A stretch of 64,000 nt of DNA from Pseudomonas fluorescens (GTDB taxonomy: Bacteria; Pseudomonadota; Gammaproteobacteria; Pseudomonadales; Pseudomonadaceae). The stretch is taken from positions 248,001-312,000 of the forward strand of contig NZ_JAGGOG010000013.1 of the NCBI RefSeq assembly GCF_018614655.1. Direction: 5' to 3'. Shown here in pieces: positions 46,924 through 55,127 of the stretch (positions are counted from its first letter, which is position 1; every line of letters starts with the position of its first letter). The notes under the pieces were generated by a model. It saw only the letters and a program-made list of their open reading frames with translations, was not told the DNA's origin and did no database searches. The position numbers were made by a program, and so were the translations under genes.

Positions 46924-48558
46924 ATGACTGACGTCAAACGGCTGCCCGTGCTCGTAACCCTGCAACACCTGAGTTTCCAGTTCGCCAATGGCGAAACCTT
47001 GCTGGACGATCTGACCCTGTCTTTTGATCACACGCCTACCGGCATTGTCGGTCGTAACGGCATGGGCAAAAGTGTCTTGGCGCGCTTGATTGCGGGCGTA
47101 CTTGCGCCCTCTTCCGGCACACGCAAATCTTCGGCAAGCCTGGCCTATGTGCCACAAACAATTAGCCTGACGCCTGGCGAAACCGTTGCTCACGTGACGC
47201 GTACCGCCAAGATCCTGGTTGCGCTTGAACGCCTGGCCAAGGGTGAAGCCACGCCCGAGGACCTGGAGTTGATCGATGACCGCTGGGACCTGGCCGAACG
47301 CCTGCGCCAGGCGCTGGATACCTCGGGGTTGCCTGAGGTCAGTGCCACCACCCCGGCCGACATCCTCAGCGGCGGCCAACTGGCCCGCGTGGCGTTGATC
47401 GGCGCGCTGTTATCCAAACCTCAGTTGCTGGTGCTCGATGAGCCGACCAACCATTTGGACAGGGAAGGCCGCGACTGGCTGCTCGGTACCTTGCGCAACT
47501 GGCGCGGCGGCTCGATTGTGGTCAGCCATGACCGCCAGTTGCTCAATACCATGGGGCGAATCATTGAACTCTCCCCTTTGGGCTCCCTGGTCTACGGCGG
47601 CAACTACGACGATTTTCGCGCTCAACGCGAGACCGAACAGCAAGCCGCCCAGGCCGCCCTTGAGCATGCACGCCTGGACCGCAGCCGCGAACGCAAGCGC
47701 CTGCAGAGTGACCATGACAGCATTCAGCGCCATGCCGCCAGGTCTCGCAAACACGCAGACGCCGCCAATGTCGACCGGTTCACCAGGGCACGCTGGAAAG
47801 GCGCCGCCAACGAAATCGTCAGCAACGTGCGCAGTGATCATCTGCAACACCAGCAGGAACTGGATGACCGTGTGCGCCAGGCTCATTTGCGGGTGGTGGA
47901 GGAAACGCCGACGCTGCTGGCCCTGCCCGGAACGGTATTACCCACCGGGCGCCAGGTGCTGACTCTGGAAGGCATGCAGTTGCCTTGGTTGGACCCGCAG
48001 TCACCCGCCAGCTACGTCAATGCCAACCTGATTGGCCCGATGCGGCTGGTGCTGAGCGGTCCCAATGGCTGCGGCAAATCCACCTTGCTCAAGGTACTGG
48101 CCGGCCACCAGCGACCCGTCAGTGGCGAGTGTGCGGTTCACGTTCCCGCAGCCTATGTCGATCAACAACTGGCGTTGCTGGATGATCACTTATCGATCGT
48201 CGAACACCTCAGCCTGTTGGATACGCCACTGGTGGAAGGTGAGTTGCGCACACGCCTGGCGCTGCTGCAACTGGATGCGTTACGGGTCACGCAGCCGGTT
48301 GGGCGACTCAGCGGCGGCGAGCGATTGAAAGCGGCCATGGCGATTGCTTTGTGGCGCGCAGTCCCGGCTCAATTGCTGTTGCTGGACGAGCCCACCAACC
48401 ACCTGGACCTGGAGTCCGTCATCGCCTTTGAACAGGCGTTGCAGGGGTTTACCGGCGCGCTGGTCGCGGTGTCCCATGACCCGGCTTTTCTCGCCACACT
48501 GCGGCCCACTCACACATTGACCTGGCACGCCGAGGGTTGGCGTTTCGAGGGGGTTTGA
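46924..48558 (+). CDS. ABC-F family ATPase
   Basis: A 544-residue soluble protein with two ABC domains and no membrane part, as in ribosome-associated ABC-F factors. First cassette: VGRNGMGKSVLARL, ILSGGQLARVAL, LLVLDEPTNHLDREG. Second cassette: SGPNGCGKSTLLKVL, RLSGGERLKAAMAIAL, LLLLDEPTNHLDLES. Between them is a charged linker with RSRERKRLQSDHDS-type helices (LDRSRERKRLQSDHDSIQRH). The linker is not one of the short antibiotic-resistance types I can name, so the role (translation factor or protection) is open. ATG at 46924 follows CGGAGG. Confidence 0.9.
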   Translation: MTDVKRLPVLVTLQHLSFQFANGETLLDDLTLSFDHTPTGIVGRNGMGKSVLARLIAGVLAPSSGTRKSSASLAYVPQTISLTPGETVAHVTRTAKILVALERLAKGEATPEDLELIDDRWDLAERLRQALDTSGLPEVSATTPADILSGGQLARVALIGALLSKPQLLVLDEPTNHLDREGRDWLLGTLRNWRGGSIVVSHDRQLLNTMGRIIELSPLGSLVYGGNYDDFRAQRETEQQAAQAALEHARLDRSRERKRLQSDHDSIQRHAARSRKHADAANVDRFTRARWKGAANEIVSNVRSDHLQHQQELDDRVRQAHLRVVEETPTLLALPGTVLPTGRQVLTLEGMQLPWLDPQSPASYVNANLIGPMRLVLSGPNGCGKSTLLKVLAGHQRPVSGECAVHVPAAYVDQQLALLDDHLSIVEHLSLLDTPLVEGELRTRLALLQLDALRVTQPVGRLSGGERLKAAMAIALWRAVPAQLLLLDEPTNHLDLESVIAFEQALQGFTGALVAVSHDPAFLATLRPTHTLTWHAEGWRFEGV

Positions 48559-48639
48559 GGGGAATGCCCCAGGTCATTGCAGCCGGGACCAAAGCACCCT
48601 ACGGTAGTGGCCGGATAATCTCATCGAGGAACCTGGCCC

Positions 48640-49344
48640 ATGCTGCCTTCATCCCTCCGGCTCAACACCAACACGGCATTGCTGCATCAGCACAAATGGC
48701 GCGGCCGTGTCGGGTTGATGCTGGTGGCCAGCCTCTCGGTGCTGGCCGGCATGACCGATGCCATCGGCTTCATGGCCAGTGGCGACTTTGTCTCGTTTAT
48801 GAGCGGCAACACCACGCGCCTGGCGGTGGCGATCAGCGACGGCAACCTCGGTCTGATCGGGCGACTGACACTGTTGGTGGCGACCTTTATCGCGGGCAAT
48901 GCCCTGGGGGTGATCATCAGCCGTATCAGCAAACGCCATGCCCTGCCCTTGCTGCTGTGTATCGCCACGTTACTGTGCGGCGCGGCCGCCTGGCCCTTCG
49001 CCGATCAGTTGCCCGCCTTGCTGGCAGCGATCATCGCCATGGGCATGCTCAATGCGGCGGTCGAAGAGGTCAACGGCCTGCCGGTGGGCCTGACTTACGT
49101 CACGGGCGCGCTTTCACGTTTCGGGCGTGGGCTGGGACGATGGATGCTGGGGGAGCGGCGCAACGGCTGGCGGGTGCAGTTGATTCCCTGGGCCGGGATG
49201 TTTGTGGGTGCTGTGATCGGTGCGTTGCTGGAGCGGCAGATGGGGATTCACGCGCTGCTGGTCAGCGGCCTGTTGTCGGCGTTGCTGGGGCTGCTGTCGT
49301 TGAAGATTCCGCGCCGTTGGCATCTGGGGTATATGCCACGCTGA
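48640..49344 (+). CDS. YoaK/DUF1275 family membrane protein
   Basis: A 234-residue membrane protein with about six helices. LSVLAGMTDAIGFMASGDFVSFMSGNTTRLAVAIS is the YoaK/DUF1275 signature (TDAIGF ... SFMSGNT). The family has no established function; some members are called transporters. It ends with basic residues. It is 80 bases after the ABC-F gene and could be co-transcribed. Confidence 0.88.
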   Translation: MLPSSLRLNTNTALLHQHKWRGRVGLMLVASLSVLAGMTDAIGFMASGDFVSFMSGNTTRLAVAISDGNLGLIGRLTLLVATFIAGNALGVIISRISKRHALPLLLCIATLLCGAAAWPFADQLPALLAAIIAMGMLNAAVEEVNGLPVGLTYVTGALSRFGRGLGRWMLGERRNGWRVQLIPWAGMFVGAVIGALLERQMGIHALLVSGLLSALLGLLSLKIPRRWHLGYMPR

Positions 49345-49441
49345 ATCGGCCGTAGAAGGTGCCCGCCCGACATTTTGGCCTCGACGTCCCTGTACTGGTA
49401 AAGAGCCTGGATGTCGGGCGAGCAGGCAAATTCTAGGTCAG

Positions 49442-49465
49442 TGCCCGGTGGCTGTCCGCCGGGCA
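49442..49465. terminator. hairpin between convergent genes, probable terminator
   Basis: TGCCCGG (49442-49448) pairs with CCGGGCA (49459-49465) with inner GG/CC pairs. A weak T tail follows on the plus strand. A second dyad, CGCCCGACAT (49364-49373) and ATGTCGGGCG (49411-49420), precedes it. Confidence 0.5.
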
Positions 49466-49491
49466 TTTCTGAATAAATCTAAAGCTGATTC

Positions 49492-49845
49492 TTACAGACA
49501 AGTCGCCAAGGCGGCCAGGCGACGCTTGGCGGCCCAGTTGTCTTCGGCGGCGTAATAATTGGCAGTGGCTCCTTTACCGGTGGTCAGCACATCGACGAAA
49601 TAATCACCGGCGGTGGTATAGATCGTATAACCGCCAGCCGGAGCCGGCTCCATGAACCCGCCGGCATCGACGCCAAACACCGCCTCGTCCTGCCAGCCAA
49701 ACTGAACACACTGCGCAACCACCAGGGCCACCTTGTCCGAGGCCAACGCTTTGTAAGGCGCTCCAGAGCGCGCCTCCTTCATCTTCGACCCCGCGCAACC
49801 GGCCAGCGATGCCAGTACCAACGCGCCTATCACCACCATCCGCAT
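49492..49845 (-). CDS. small lipoprotein, 117 aa
   Basis: A 117-residue lipoprotein of unknown function. MRMVVIGALVLASLAGC is the signal with lipobox SLAGC. The mature part (DKVALVVAQCVQFGWQDEAVFG ... GGYTIYTTAGDYFVDVLTTGKGATANYYA) is beta-rich with a Cys that may pair with the C-terminal Cys (LATCL). AAGGAAGC precedes the ATG. It is divergent from a small HTH gene. Confidence 0.75.
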   Translation of the reverse strand: MRMVVIGALVLASLAGCAGSKMKEARSGAPYKALASDKVALVVAQCVQFGWQDEAVFGVDAGGFMEPAPAGGYTIYTTAGDYFVDVLTTGKGATANYYAAEDNWAAKRRLAALATCL

Positions 49846-49966
49846 ACCGTTGCTTCCTTGGAAAAAAACGCGACTGTATCACTGGTTCCGACTTGGCAGG
49901 CGACACCGACTGATTATTGCGTCACCCTATGGGCTACCTGTGAACCTGCTTTTATCCGGAACCCCC

Positions 49967-50206
49967 ATGACACCTAACGCCGAGCGCTATAACCCGTCCA
50001 CCGACTATGCTGACAAACTGATCAGCCGCATCGGCCAGACGCCCTCGTGGATTGCCAAACGCATTGGTGTGACCGACAAGCGCATCCGCTACATCCTCGA
50101 TGGCGAGCGTACCGTCAAGGGCGAAACCAGCCCGATCCAGATGACCTACACCGAGCAGTTTGCCCTGGAGTGCCTGGCAGCCGAGGCTCAGGCCAACAAG
50201 AAGTAA
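49967..50206 (+). CDS. small HTH protein, 79 aa
   Basis: A 79-residue protein with a Cro/XRE-like helix-turn-helix: TPSWIAKRIGVTDKRIRYILDGER, with a DNA-contact helix DKRIRYI. The remainder is PIQMTYTEQFALECLAAEAQ, a helix that could dimerise. A small DNA-binding or toxin-antitoxin-like regulator is possible, but no toxin partner is next to it. The ATG at 49967 follows CCGGA; the open frame extends further upstream without a start signal. Confidence 0.65.
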   Translation: MTPNAERYNPSTDYADKLISRIGQTPSWIAKRIGVTDKRIRYILDGERTVKGETSPIQMTYTEQFALECLAAEAQANKK

Positions 50207-50215
50207 CCTGGTTTT

Positions 50216-50328
50216 GCTGACAGCCCGATGAATTTTGTTTCACTGTGAAGGGAGATCTGGCCGCCTATAGTGGGCAAGCTCATTTTTAGAAGTCTCCCTT
50301 CTGCCCGCCCTCCTGCGGGCTTTTTTTT
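50216..50328 (+). ncRNA. candidate structured small RNA or 3' region with terminator
   Basis: GAAGGGAGA (50247-50255) is perfectly complementary to TCTCCCTTC (50293-50301), followed at once by a Rho-independent terminator. This is the layout of a compact sRNA. It could instead be the 3' end of the HTH mRNA. I do not recognise a known Pseudomonas RNA. Confidence 0.3.
50303..50328 (+). terminator. Rho-independent terminator
   Basis: GCCCGC (50303-50308) and GCGGGC (50315-50320) form a hairpin followed by eight T residues. Confidence 0.88.
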
Positions 50329-50344
50329 GCCTGTTTTCCCCACT

Positions 50345-50572
50345 CCCCGTAGATACCGTCTTGAACCTCATCGGGCAAGCACACCACCCCGTAGCAGCTG
50401 TCGAGCCCCAGCGAGGCTGCGTAGAGCGCGACTCGATGCCAGCGCTGTCTCGATGGCGGAGGTGCGGCCTACGCAGCCTCGCTGGGGCTCGACAGCTGCC
50501 ACGGGATCTTATCCAGTGAGGTTCAAGACGGTATCTACGGGGTAGCGATTCAAGAAGGTATCTACGGAACCC
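50345..50572. repeat. nested ~197-bp inverted-repeat element with a third end copy
   Basis: The outer arms (50345-50370 and 50516-50541) are 26-base perfect complements with core GTAGATACCGTCTTGAACC. Inside them lie arms with core GTCGAGCCCCAGCGAGGCTG (around 50391-50423 and 50469-50500). A third imperfect copy of the outer end (TTCAAGAAGGTATCTACGG) follows at about 50549-50567. There is no coding frame inside, so it is a non-autonomous palindromic repeat. Fluorescent pseudomonads are known to carry such families. Confidence 0.8.
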
Positions 50573-50578
50573 AGAGTC

Positions 50579-50890
50579 TCAGAGCAGCCAGCGAAACAGA
50601 TAGAACAACGCCATGCTCAACAGCACGGTGATCAAGACGCTGCGGGTCCAGAACATCAGGCCGACCGCACAGATCCCCGCCAGCAGATAAGGGTTGCCCG
50701 GGCTCAGATTGAGTGTGTGGTCGGCCATGAAAATGATCGGGCCGCAGATTGCGGTCAGCATGCCTGGTACCGCAAACCCGAGAAACTCCCGGGCACCACG
50801 GTTCAGGCGCACTGGCAAGCGCGGCTCAAGGAACAGGTAGCGGTTAAAGAAAACGATCAGGCCCATGGCAACAATCATCACAAATATCAT
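50579..50890 (-). CDS. azlD: AzlD-like branched-chain amino-acid exporter subunit
   Basis: A 103-residue membrane protein with about four helices (MIFVMIVAMGLIVFFNRYLFL ... GAREFLGFAVPGMLTAICGPIIF). It is the small partner of AzlC. Its ATG overlaps the azlC stop by 4 bases, which supports a two-component exporter. Substrates of AzlCD systems are branched-chain amino acids in Bacillus and are not known here. Confidence 0.88.
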   Translation of the reverse strand: MIFVMIVAMGLIVFFNRYLFLEPRLPVRLNRGAREFLGFAVPGMLTAICGPIIFMADHTLNLSPGNPYLLAGICAVGLMFWTRSVLITVLLSMALFYLFRWLL

Positions 50891-51582
50891 TGCTGCCCTA
50901 CTCCCAGCCGCTTGCAGGCATAACCCATGCTCATCCCCAGTACACCGGACACCACCACCGCCGACTCCCAGTGCCAGTAGCTGAGCAGCACCGAGAAAAA
51001 CAACGACACGGCGACGCAGATCACCGTCGGCACATCCCGCACCACCGGCGTGATCAAGGCAATAAAGGTCGCGGCGATGGAGAACTCCAGACCTAACTGG
51101 TCCAGGCCTGGGATGCTTTTGCCGAGCACGATGCCGGCGAAGGTGAACAGGTTCCAGATCAGGTAGAAAGTCAGGCCCACGCCCAGGGCGTACCAGCGGT
51201 TGAAGGTCTCACGGTCATAGTGGTTGACCAGCGCGAAGAACTCGTCCGTCAGCAGAAAGCCCAGGCTCATGCGCCATCGGGGCTTGAGCGGCGACAACGT
51301 GGGGCGCATGTGCATGCCATAGAGCAAGTGCTGGGAGGTCAGCAGCAAGGTGGTCAGCAGAATGGAGATCAGGCTGGCGCCGCTCTTGACCATGCCGATG
51401 GCCACCAATTGCGCTGCACCAGCAAACACGATGGCCGACAGGCCCTGGCTTTCCAATGGGGTGAATTGGGCATCAATGGCGGTAGAACCGGCCAACAAGC
51501 CCCAGGGCGCGCAGGCCAGGGACAGGGGAATGATCGCGATGGCGCCACGGGCAAACGCGTGGTGAGGCAAGGCAGTAGGCAT
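50887..51582 (-). CDS. azlC: AzlC-like branched-chain amino-acid exporter subunit
   Basis: A 231-residue membrane protein of the AzlC/YgaZ family. FARGAIAIIPLSLACAPWGLLAGSTA and SIVFAGAAQLVAIGM-like sequence (AIVFAGAAQLVAIGMVKSGA) are family blocks; LLYGMHMRPTLSPLKPRWRMSLGFLLTDEFFAL contains the conserved RxxLSxLxxxxR and TDExFA motifs. I prefer the ATG at 51582 over a GTG two codons earlier. It forms the main channel with AzlD. Confidence 0.9.
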   Translation of the reverse strand: MPTALPHHAFARGAIAIIPLSLACAPWGLLAGSTAIDAQFTPLESQGLSAIVFAGAAQLVAIGMVKSGASLISILLTTLLLTSQHLLYGMHMRPTLSPLKPRWRMSLGFLLTDEFFALVNHYDRETFNRWYALGVGLTFYLIWNLFTFAGIVLGKSIPGLDQLGLEFSIAATFIALITPVVRDVPTVICVAVSLFFSVLLSYWHWESAVVVSGVLGMSMGYACKRLGVGQQ

Positions 51583-51698
51583 ACACAACGGCTCATCAAC
51601 AGACAGTCAATCAGCATGCCAGCAGCGTTACACGTTGTCTTGAATGATCGTGCACAAAGCAAGGTCCCGACCTTCGGAAGGGACCTCGCTTGCGGACA

Positions 51699-52394
51699 TC
51701 ACTTCTTTAGGGAACTGGCCGCTTCATCAATGAACGCTGCCACTTCGGCGGGTTTGGACGCCAAGGAGGCGTGGCTGGCATCCAGGGTGATGACCTTTTT
51801 CGCGTTCATGCGCTTGGCCATACGGGCCTGGTTGTCCGGGTGGATCATGTGGTCCTGGCTGGAAATCTGGTACCACGAAGGCTTATTTTTCCAGGCCGGG
51901 TTGCTGATGGCATCACCAAAGGTGCTCGCCAGCGGAGCTTTCTGAGTGATGCCCATGATTTGCCCTTCTTCCAGCGGCAGATCCTGGCAAAAGCTTTCGT
52001 GGAACAACTCGGGCTTGACCCACAGGTACCCGTCACTGTCGGGAGCCAGGTTCGGTGCCGCCTTGGGCAAATGTTCCTGGGTAATCCCGCCTGGGCTTTC
52101 GCCCGCGTCCGGGGCAAAGGCGGCAATGAACACCAACCCTTGGACATTAGGCTCGTTACCCGCTTGGGTGATCACAGCACCGCCATAGGAGTGCCCGACC
52201 AGCAATACCGGCCCCTTGATCTGGGCCACCATCTTGCAGGTGCGCTCGGCGTCTTCGGCCAGCGAGGTGAGAGGAATTTCAACAGCGTGCAGGTCGGTGT
52301 AACCCTTTTTATGCAGCAGGGCGATCACTCGGTTCCAGTGCGCCGCACCGCCCCAAAAACCGTGGACGAGGACAATTGCCGGTTTTTCACTCAT
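51699..52394 (-). CDS. alpha/beta hydrolase
   Basis: A 231-residue alpha/beta hydrolase. AIVLVHGFWGGAAHW is the oxyanion loop; the nucleophile is Ser in VLLVGHSYGGAVIT; the catalytic His is in DASHASLASKPAEVA, with Asp in SSQDHMIHPD. It resembles short esterases annotated as salicylate-esterase or hydroxynitrile-lyase-like, which share the GxSxG elbow and this length. AGGAAG precedes the ATG. No operon partners are near; the function is unassigned. Confidence 0.85.
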   Translation of the reverse strand: MSEKPAIVLVHGFWGGAAHWNRVIALLHKKGYTDLHAVEIPLTSLAEDAERTCKMVAQIKGPVLLVGHSYGGAVITQAGNEPNVQGLVFIAAFAPDAGESPGGITQEHLPKAAPNLAPDSDGYLWVKPELFHESFCQDLPLEEGQIMGITQKAPLASTFGDAISNPAWKNKPSWYQISSQDHMIHPDNQARMAKRMNAKKVITLDASHASLASKPAEVAAFIDEAASSLKK

Positions 52395-52523
52395 TGGGTA
52401 ACTTCCTGTGTATTGAGTAAGTTGGGCTGACGGCCCTCACTTCACGCGACCGTAGCCGCGCTCAGTGTCCACTCATCACCGGGGATATTCACCCGCCAAT
52501 CGCCGAACGGTCATCGCCCGTTA

Positions 52524-52739
52524 TCAGGCCAGCTTGACCGACACCCGCTCCACCGAGTCGCGAGCTTCGCGCAGTTCATCGGCGTCCTGGTTAAGGCGGT
52601 GGATGGTGTTGAGCAGACGCTGGCGCAATACTTCATCGCCGAGTTTTTCCACCGCGCGCATCAGGTCAAAGGCCGCGGTTTCGTTATTTTCCGCGACGGA
52701 ATCGAGGGTCTTGCGCAGGTTTCGTGTGGCACGGGTCAC
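52524..52739 (-). CDS. small helical protein, 71 aa, GTG start
   Basis: A 71-residue, highly charged all-helical protein (RATRNLRKTLDSVAENNETAAFDLMRAVEKL ... LNTIHRLNQDADELREARDSVERVSVKL), possibly a helical bundle or coiled coil. GGAAG precedes the GTG at 52739. There is no hydrophobic segment. I cannot assign it. The ANR-like sequence at 52831-52844 lies about 95 bases upstream. Confidence 0.55.
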   Translation of the reverse strand: MTRATRNLRKTLDSVAENNETAAFDLMRAVEKLGDEVLRQRLLNTIHRLNQDADELREARDSVERVSVKLA

Positions 52740-52830
52740 GCGTTTTCTTCCTTCTTCACCAATGGGCAGGCACTTTAGGACATTATTGTTTCAGTTTAAT
52801 TTCAACCACTTGTCACTCATCGCACGGGGC

Positions 52831-52844
52831 TTGACCTACATCAA
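52831..52844. promoter_or_regulatory. ANR/FNR-like box between the small gene and arsR
   Basis: TTGAC-CTAC-ATCAA matches the ANR consensus TTGAT-N4-ATCAA at nine of ten positions. It is about 80 bases upstream of arsR and 92 upstream of the divergent 71-aa gene, so it could serve either. Confidence 0.5.
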
Positions 52845-52856
52845 TCGGAAGCGGAA

Positions 52857-52886
52857 TTGACCGAAACATATGGAAATACGTATATT
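52857..52886 (+). promoter_or_regulatory. arsR promoter with probable ArsR operator
   Basis: TTGACC (52857-52862) and TATATT (52881-52886), 18 bases apart, make a sigma-70 promoter. The palindrome ATACGTAT (52877-52884) overlaps the -10, and ATAT motifs flank it, as expected for an ArsR operator. Confidence 0.65.
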
Positions 52887-52917
52887 CGGATAAACAAATA
52901 TACAAAAGGCCCTGACC

Positions 52918-53274
52918 GTGTCAGATCTTTTCTCCCCTCTCCACCTCTTCAAATGCCTGGCCGATGCCACCCGCATCCGGCTCACCCTGCTGATACTGCG
53001 CGAAGGCGAACTGTGCGTCTGCGAATTGATCCATGCCCTGAATGACAGTCAGCCAAAAATTTCCCGCCACCTCGCCCAGCTGCGCAGTGCGGGATTGCTG
53101 CTGGATCGGCGCCAGGGCCAGTGGATCTACTATCGCCTCAATCCAGCACTGCCGCAGTGGGTGGCGACCGTGCTGGAAACCACCCTGCAGGCCAACCAGT
53201 CCTGGCTGCAAGCCGACGCACTACGCCTGGATGCAATGGGCGACAGGCCACAACGCGCCAGCAGTTGCTGCTGA
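52918..53274 (+). CDS. arsR: ArsR arsenical-responsive repressor
   Basis: A 118-residue winged-helix repressor that leaves DNA on binding As(III). The metal site is GELCVCELIHAL (Cys-Val-Cys at helix alpha-3); the DNA-recognition helix is SQPKISRHLAQLRSAG. The C-terminus ends SSCC and may add thiol ligands. The start is a GTG at 52918. It is first of arsRBC, with its operator just upstream. Confidence 0.95.
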   Translation: MSDLFSPLHLFKCLADATRIRLTLLILREGELCVCELIHALNDSQPKISRHLAQLRSAGLLLDRRQGQWIYYRLNPALPQWVATVLETTLQANQSWLQADALRLDAMGDRPQRASSCC

Positions 53275-53293
53275 CTCATAGGAGAGTGTTTTC

Positions 53294-54577
53294 ATGCTTG
53301 TTGCGGTTGCGATCTTTCTGTTCACCATTGTCCTGGTCATCTGGCAGCCCAAAGGCCTGGGGGTCGGCTGGAGTGCTACCGCCGGCGCGATCCTCGCCCT
53401 GGTGTGCGGGGCTATCAGCCTGGCGGATATCCCCGTGGTGTGGCACATCATCTGGAACGCCACCGGGACTTTCATCGCACTGATCATCATCAGTTTGCTG
53501 CTCGACGAAGCCGGCTTTTTCGCCTGGGCCGCCTTGCATGTAGCGCGCTGGGGGCGAGGCAAGGGCCGACGGTTGTTTGCTTATATGGTGTTGCTCGGCG
53601 CGTTGGTATCAGCGCTGTTCGCCAACGATGGCGCCGCATTGATCCTCACGCCGATCGTCATGTCGATGCTGCTGGCTCTGCGCTTTTCCCCAGCGGCCAC
53701 CCTGGCCTTCGTCATGGGCGCAGGGTTTATTGCCGACACCGCCAGCCTGCCACTGGTGGTCTCCAACCTGGTGAACATTGTCTCGGCGGACTACTTCAAG
53801 ATCGGCTTCAACGAATACGCGGTCGTGATGGTGCCGGTGAACTTGGTCAGCGTCGCCGCGACCCTGGCGGTATTGCTGTGGTTCTTCCGCCGTGACATTC
53901 CGCAGGCTTATAACCCGGCCGACCTCGACGACCCGGCCAGTGCCATCCATGATCACGCCACTTTCCGTGCCGGCTGGTGGGTGCTGGGTATCCTGCTAGT
54001 GGGCTGCTTCGCCCTGGAGCCGCTGGGGATTCCCATCAGTGCCATCTCCGCAGTATGTGCGCTGTTGCTGCTGCTGATCGCCGCCAAGGGTCACAAGATC
54101 TCCACCCGCAAGGTGTTGAAAGAAGCGCCCTGGCAGATCGTGGTTTTCTCCCTGGGCATGTACCTGGTGGTCTATGGCCTGCGCAATGCCGGGTTGACCA
54201 CTTACCTCGCCACCTGGCTCGATGCCTTTGCCGAATACGGCGTCTGGGGCGCAGCAATGGGCACCGGAGTACTGACGGCGCTGCTGTCATCGGCAATGAA
54301 CAACCTGCCCACGGTGTTGATCGGTGCGCTGTCCATCGAGTCCAGCCATGCCGTGGGTGTGGTCAAGGACGCCATGATCTACGCCAACGTGATCGGCAGC
54401 GACCTGGGCCCGAAAATCACCCCTATCGGCAGCCTGGCCACACTCCTCTGGCTGCACATTCTGGCGCGCAAGGGCATCACCATCACTTGGGGTTATTACT
54501 TCAAGGTCGGCATTGTCCTGACCTTGCCCGTGCTGTTGATCACCCTCGCCGCCCTGGCCTTGCGCCTCAGTGTCTAA
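53294..54577 (+). CDS. arsB: ArsB arsenite efflux pump
   Basis: A 427-residue membrane protein with about 12 helices. [24 protein letters not shown] opens the chain; [24 protein letters not shown] and [23 protein letters not shown] are ArsB signatures; [27 protein letters not shown] ends the core. It exports As(III)/Sb(III) by proton antiport. No arsA is present, so it acts alone. GGAGAG precedes the ATG. Confidence 0.95.
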   Translation: MLVAVAIFLFTIVLVIWQPKGLGVGWSATAGAILALVCGAISLADIPVVWHIIWNATGTFIALIIISLLLDEAGFFAWAALHVARWGRGKGRRLFAYMVLLGALVSALFANDGAALILTPIVMSMLLALRFSPAATLAFVMGAGFIADTASLPLVVSNLVNIVSADYFKIGFNEYAVVMVPVNLVSVAATLAVLLWFFRRDIPQAYNPADLDDPASAIHDHATFRAGWWVLGILLVGCFALEPLGIPISAISAVCALLLLLIAAKGHKISTRKVLKEAPWQIVVFSLGMYLVVYGLRNAGLTTYLATWLDAFAEYGVWGAAMGTGVLTALLSSAMNNLPTVLIGALSIESSHAVGVVKDAMIYANVIGSDLGPKITPIGSLATLLWLHILARKGITITWGYYFKVGIVLTLPVLLITLAALALRLSV

Positions 54578-54589
54578 CGGAGTCCCGTC

Positions 54590-55060
54590 ATGAAAGTCTT
54601 GTTCATGTGCACCGCCAACAGTTGCCGCAGCATCTTGTCTGAAGCGGTGTTCAACCATCTGGCCCCGGAAGGGTTCCACGCCATCAGTTCCGGCAGTTTC
54701 CCCAAGGGCCAGGTCTTGCCTCGTAGCTTAAGCACCTTGCAGGCCGCGGGGATCAGCACCGAAGGATTGTACAGCAAGGGCAACGACGCCTTCGAAGAAA
54801 GCCCGCCGGATATCGTGATCACCGTCTGCGACAAGGCCGCTGGCGAAACCTGCCCGGTGTACTTCGGCTCGGCGCTCAAGGCCCACTGGGGGCTTGAGGA
54901 TCCATCGGACGTCCAGGGTGATGAGGCGTACGTCGATGCGGCCTTCGATGCCACCGTGGAAACCATCGAGACACGCTGCCGAGCCTTCTTCAGCCTGCCG
55001 TTCACCCGCCTCGACGCCGTGGCACTCAGGGCCGAACTTGAACGTATCGCCGCGCTGTAA
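54590..55060 (+). CDS. arsC: ArsC arsenate reductase (thioredoxin-coupled type)
   Basis: A 156-residue arsenate reductase of the low-molecular-weight phosphatase type, coupled to thioredoxin. The P-loop is MCTANSCRS (Cys7, Cys12), and the redox relay cysteines are Cys80 and Cys88 (VITVCDKAAGETCPVY). It reduces As(V) to the As(III) that ArsB exports. CGGAGT precedes the ATG, 12 bases after arsB. No arsH follows, unlike many Pseudomonas ars operons. Confidence 0.93.
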   Translation: MKVLFMCTANSCRSILSEAVFNHLAPEGFHAISSGSFPKGQVLPRSLSTLQAAGISTEGLYSKGNDAFEESPPDIVITVCDKAAGETCPVYFGSALKAHWGLEDPSDVQGDEAYVDAAFDATVETIETRCRAFFSLPFTRLDAVALRAELERIAAL

Positions 55061-55127
55061 CGCTCGACGGCTTTTCTCAAGGTACAGCGCCAGCGTATGC
55101 TCGCCATCAGCCATAAGGAAGGTAGGC

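Noticed and set aside
54894..55127. Extended N-terminus for the LysE exporter
   Set aside because: The extension overlaps arsC in another frame; the ATG at 55128 with AAGGAAGG gives the family N-terminus.
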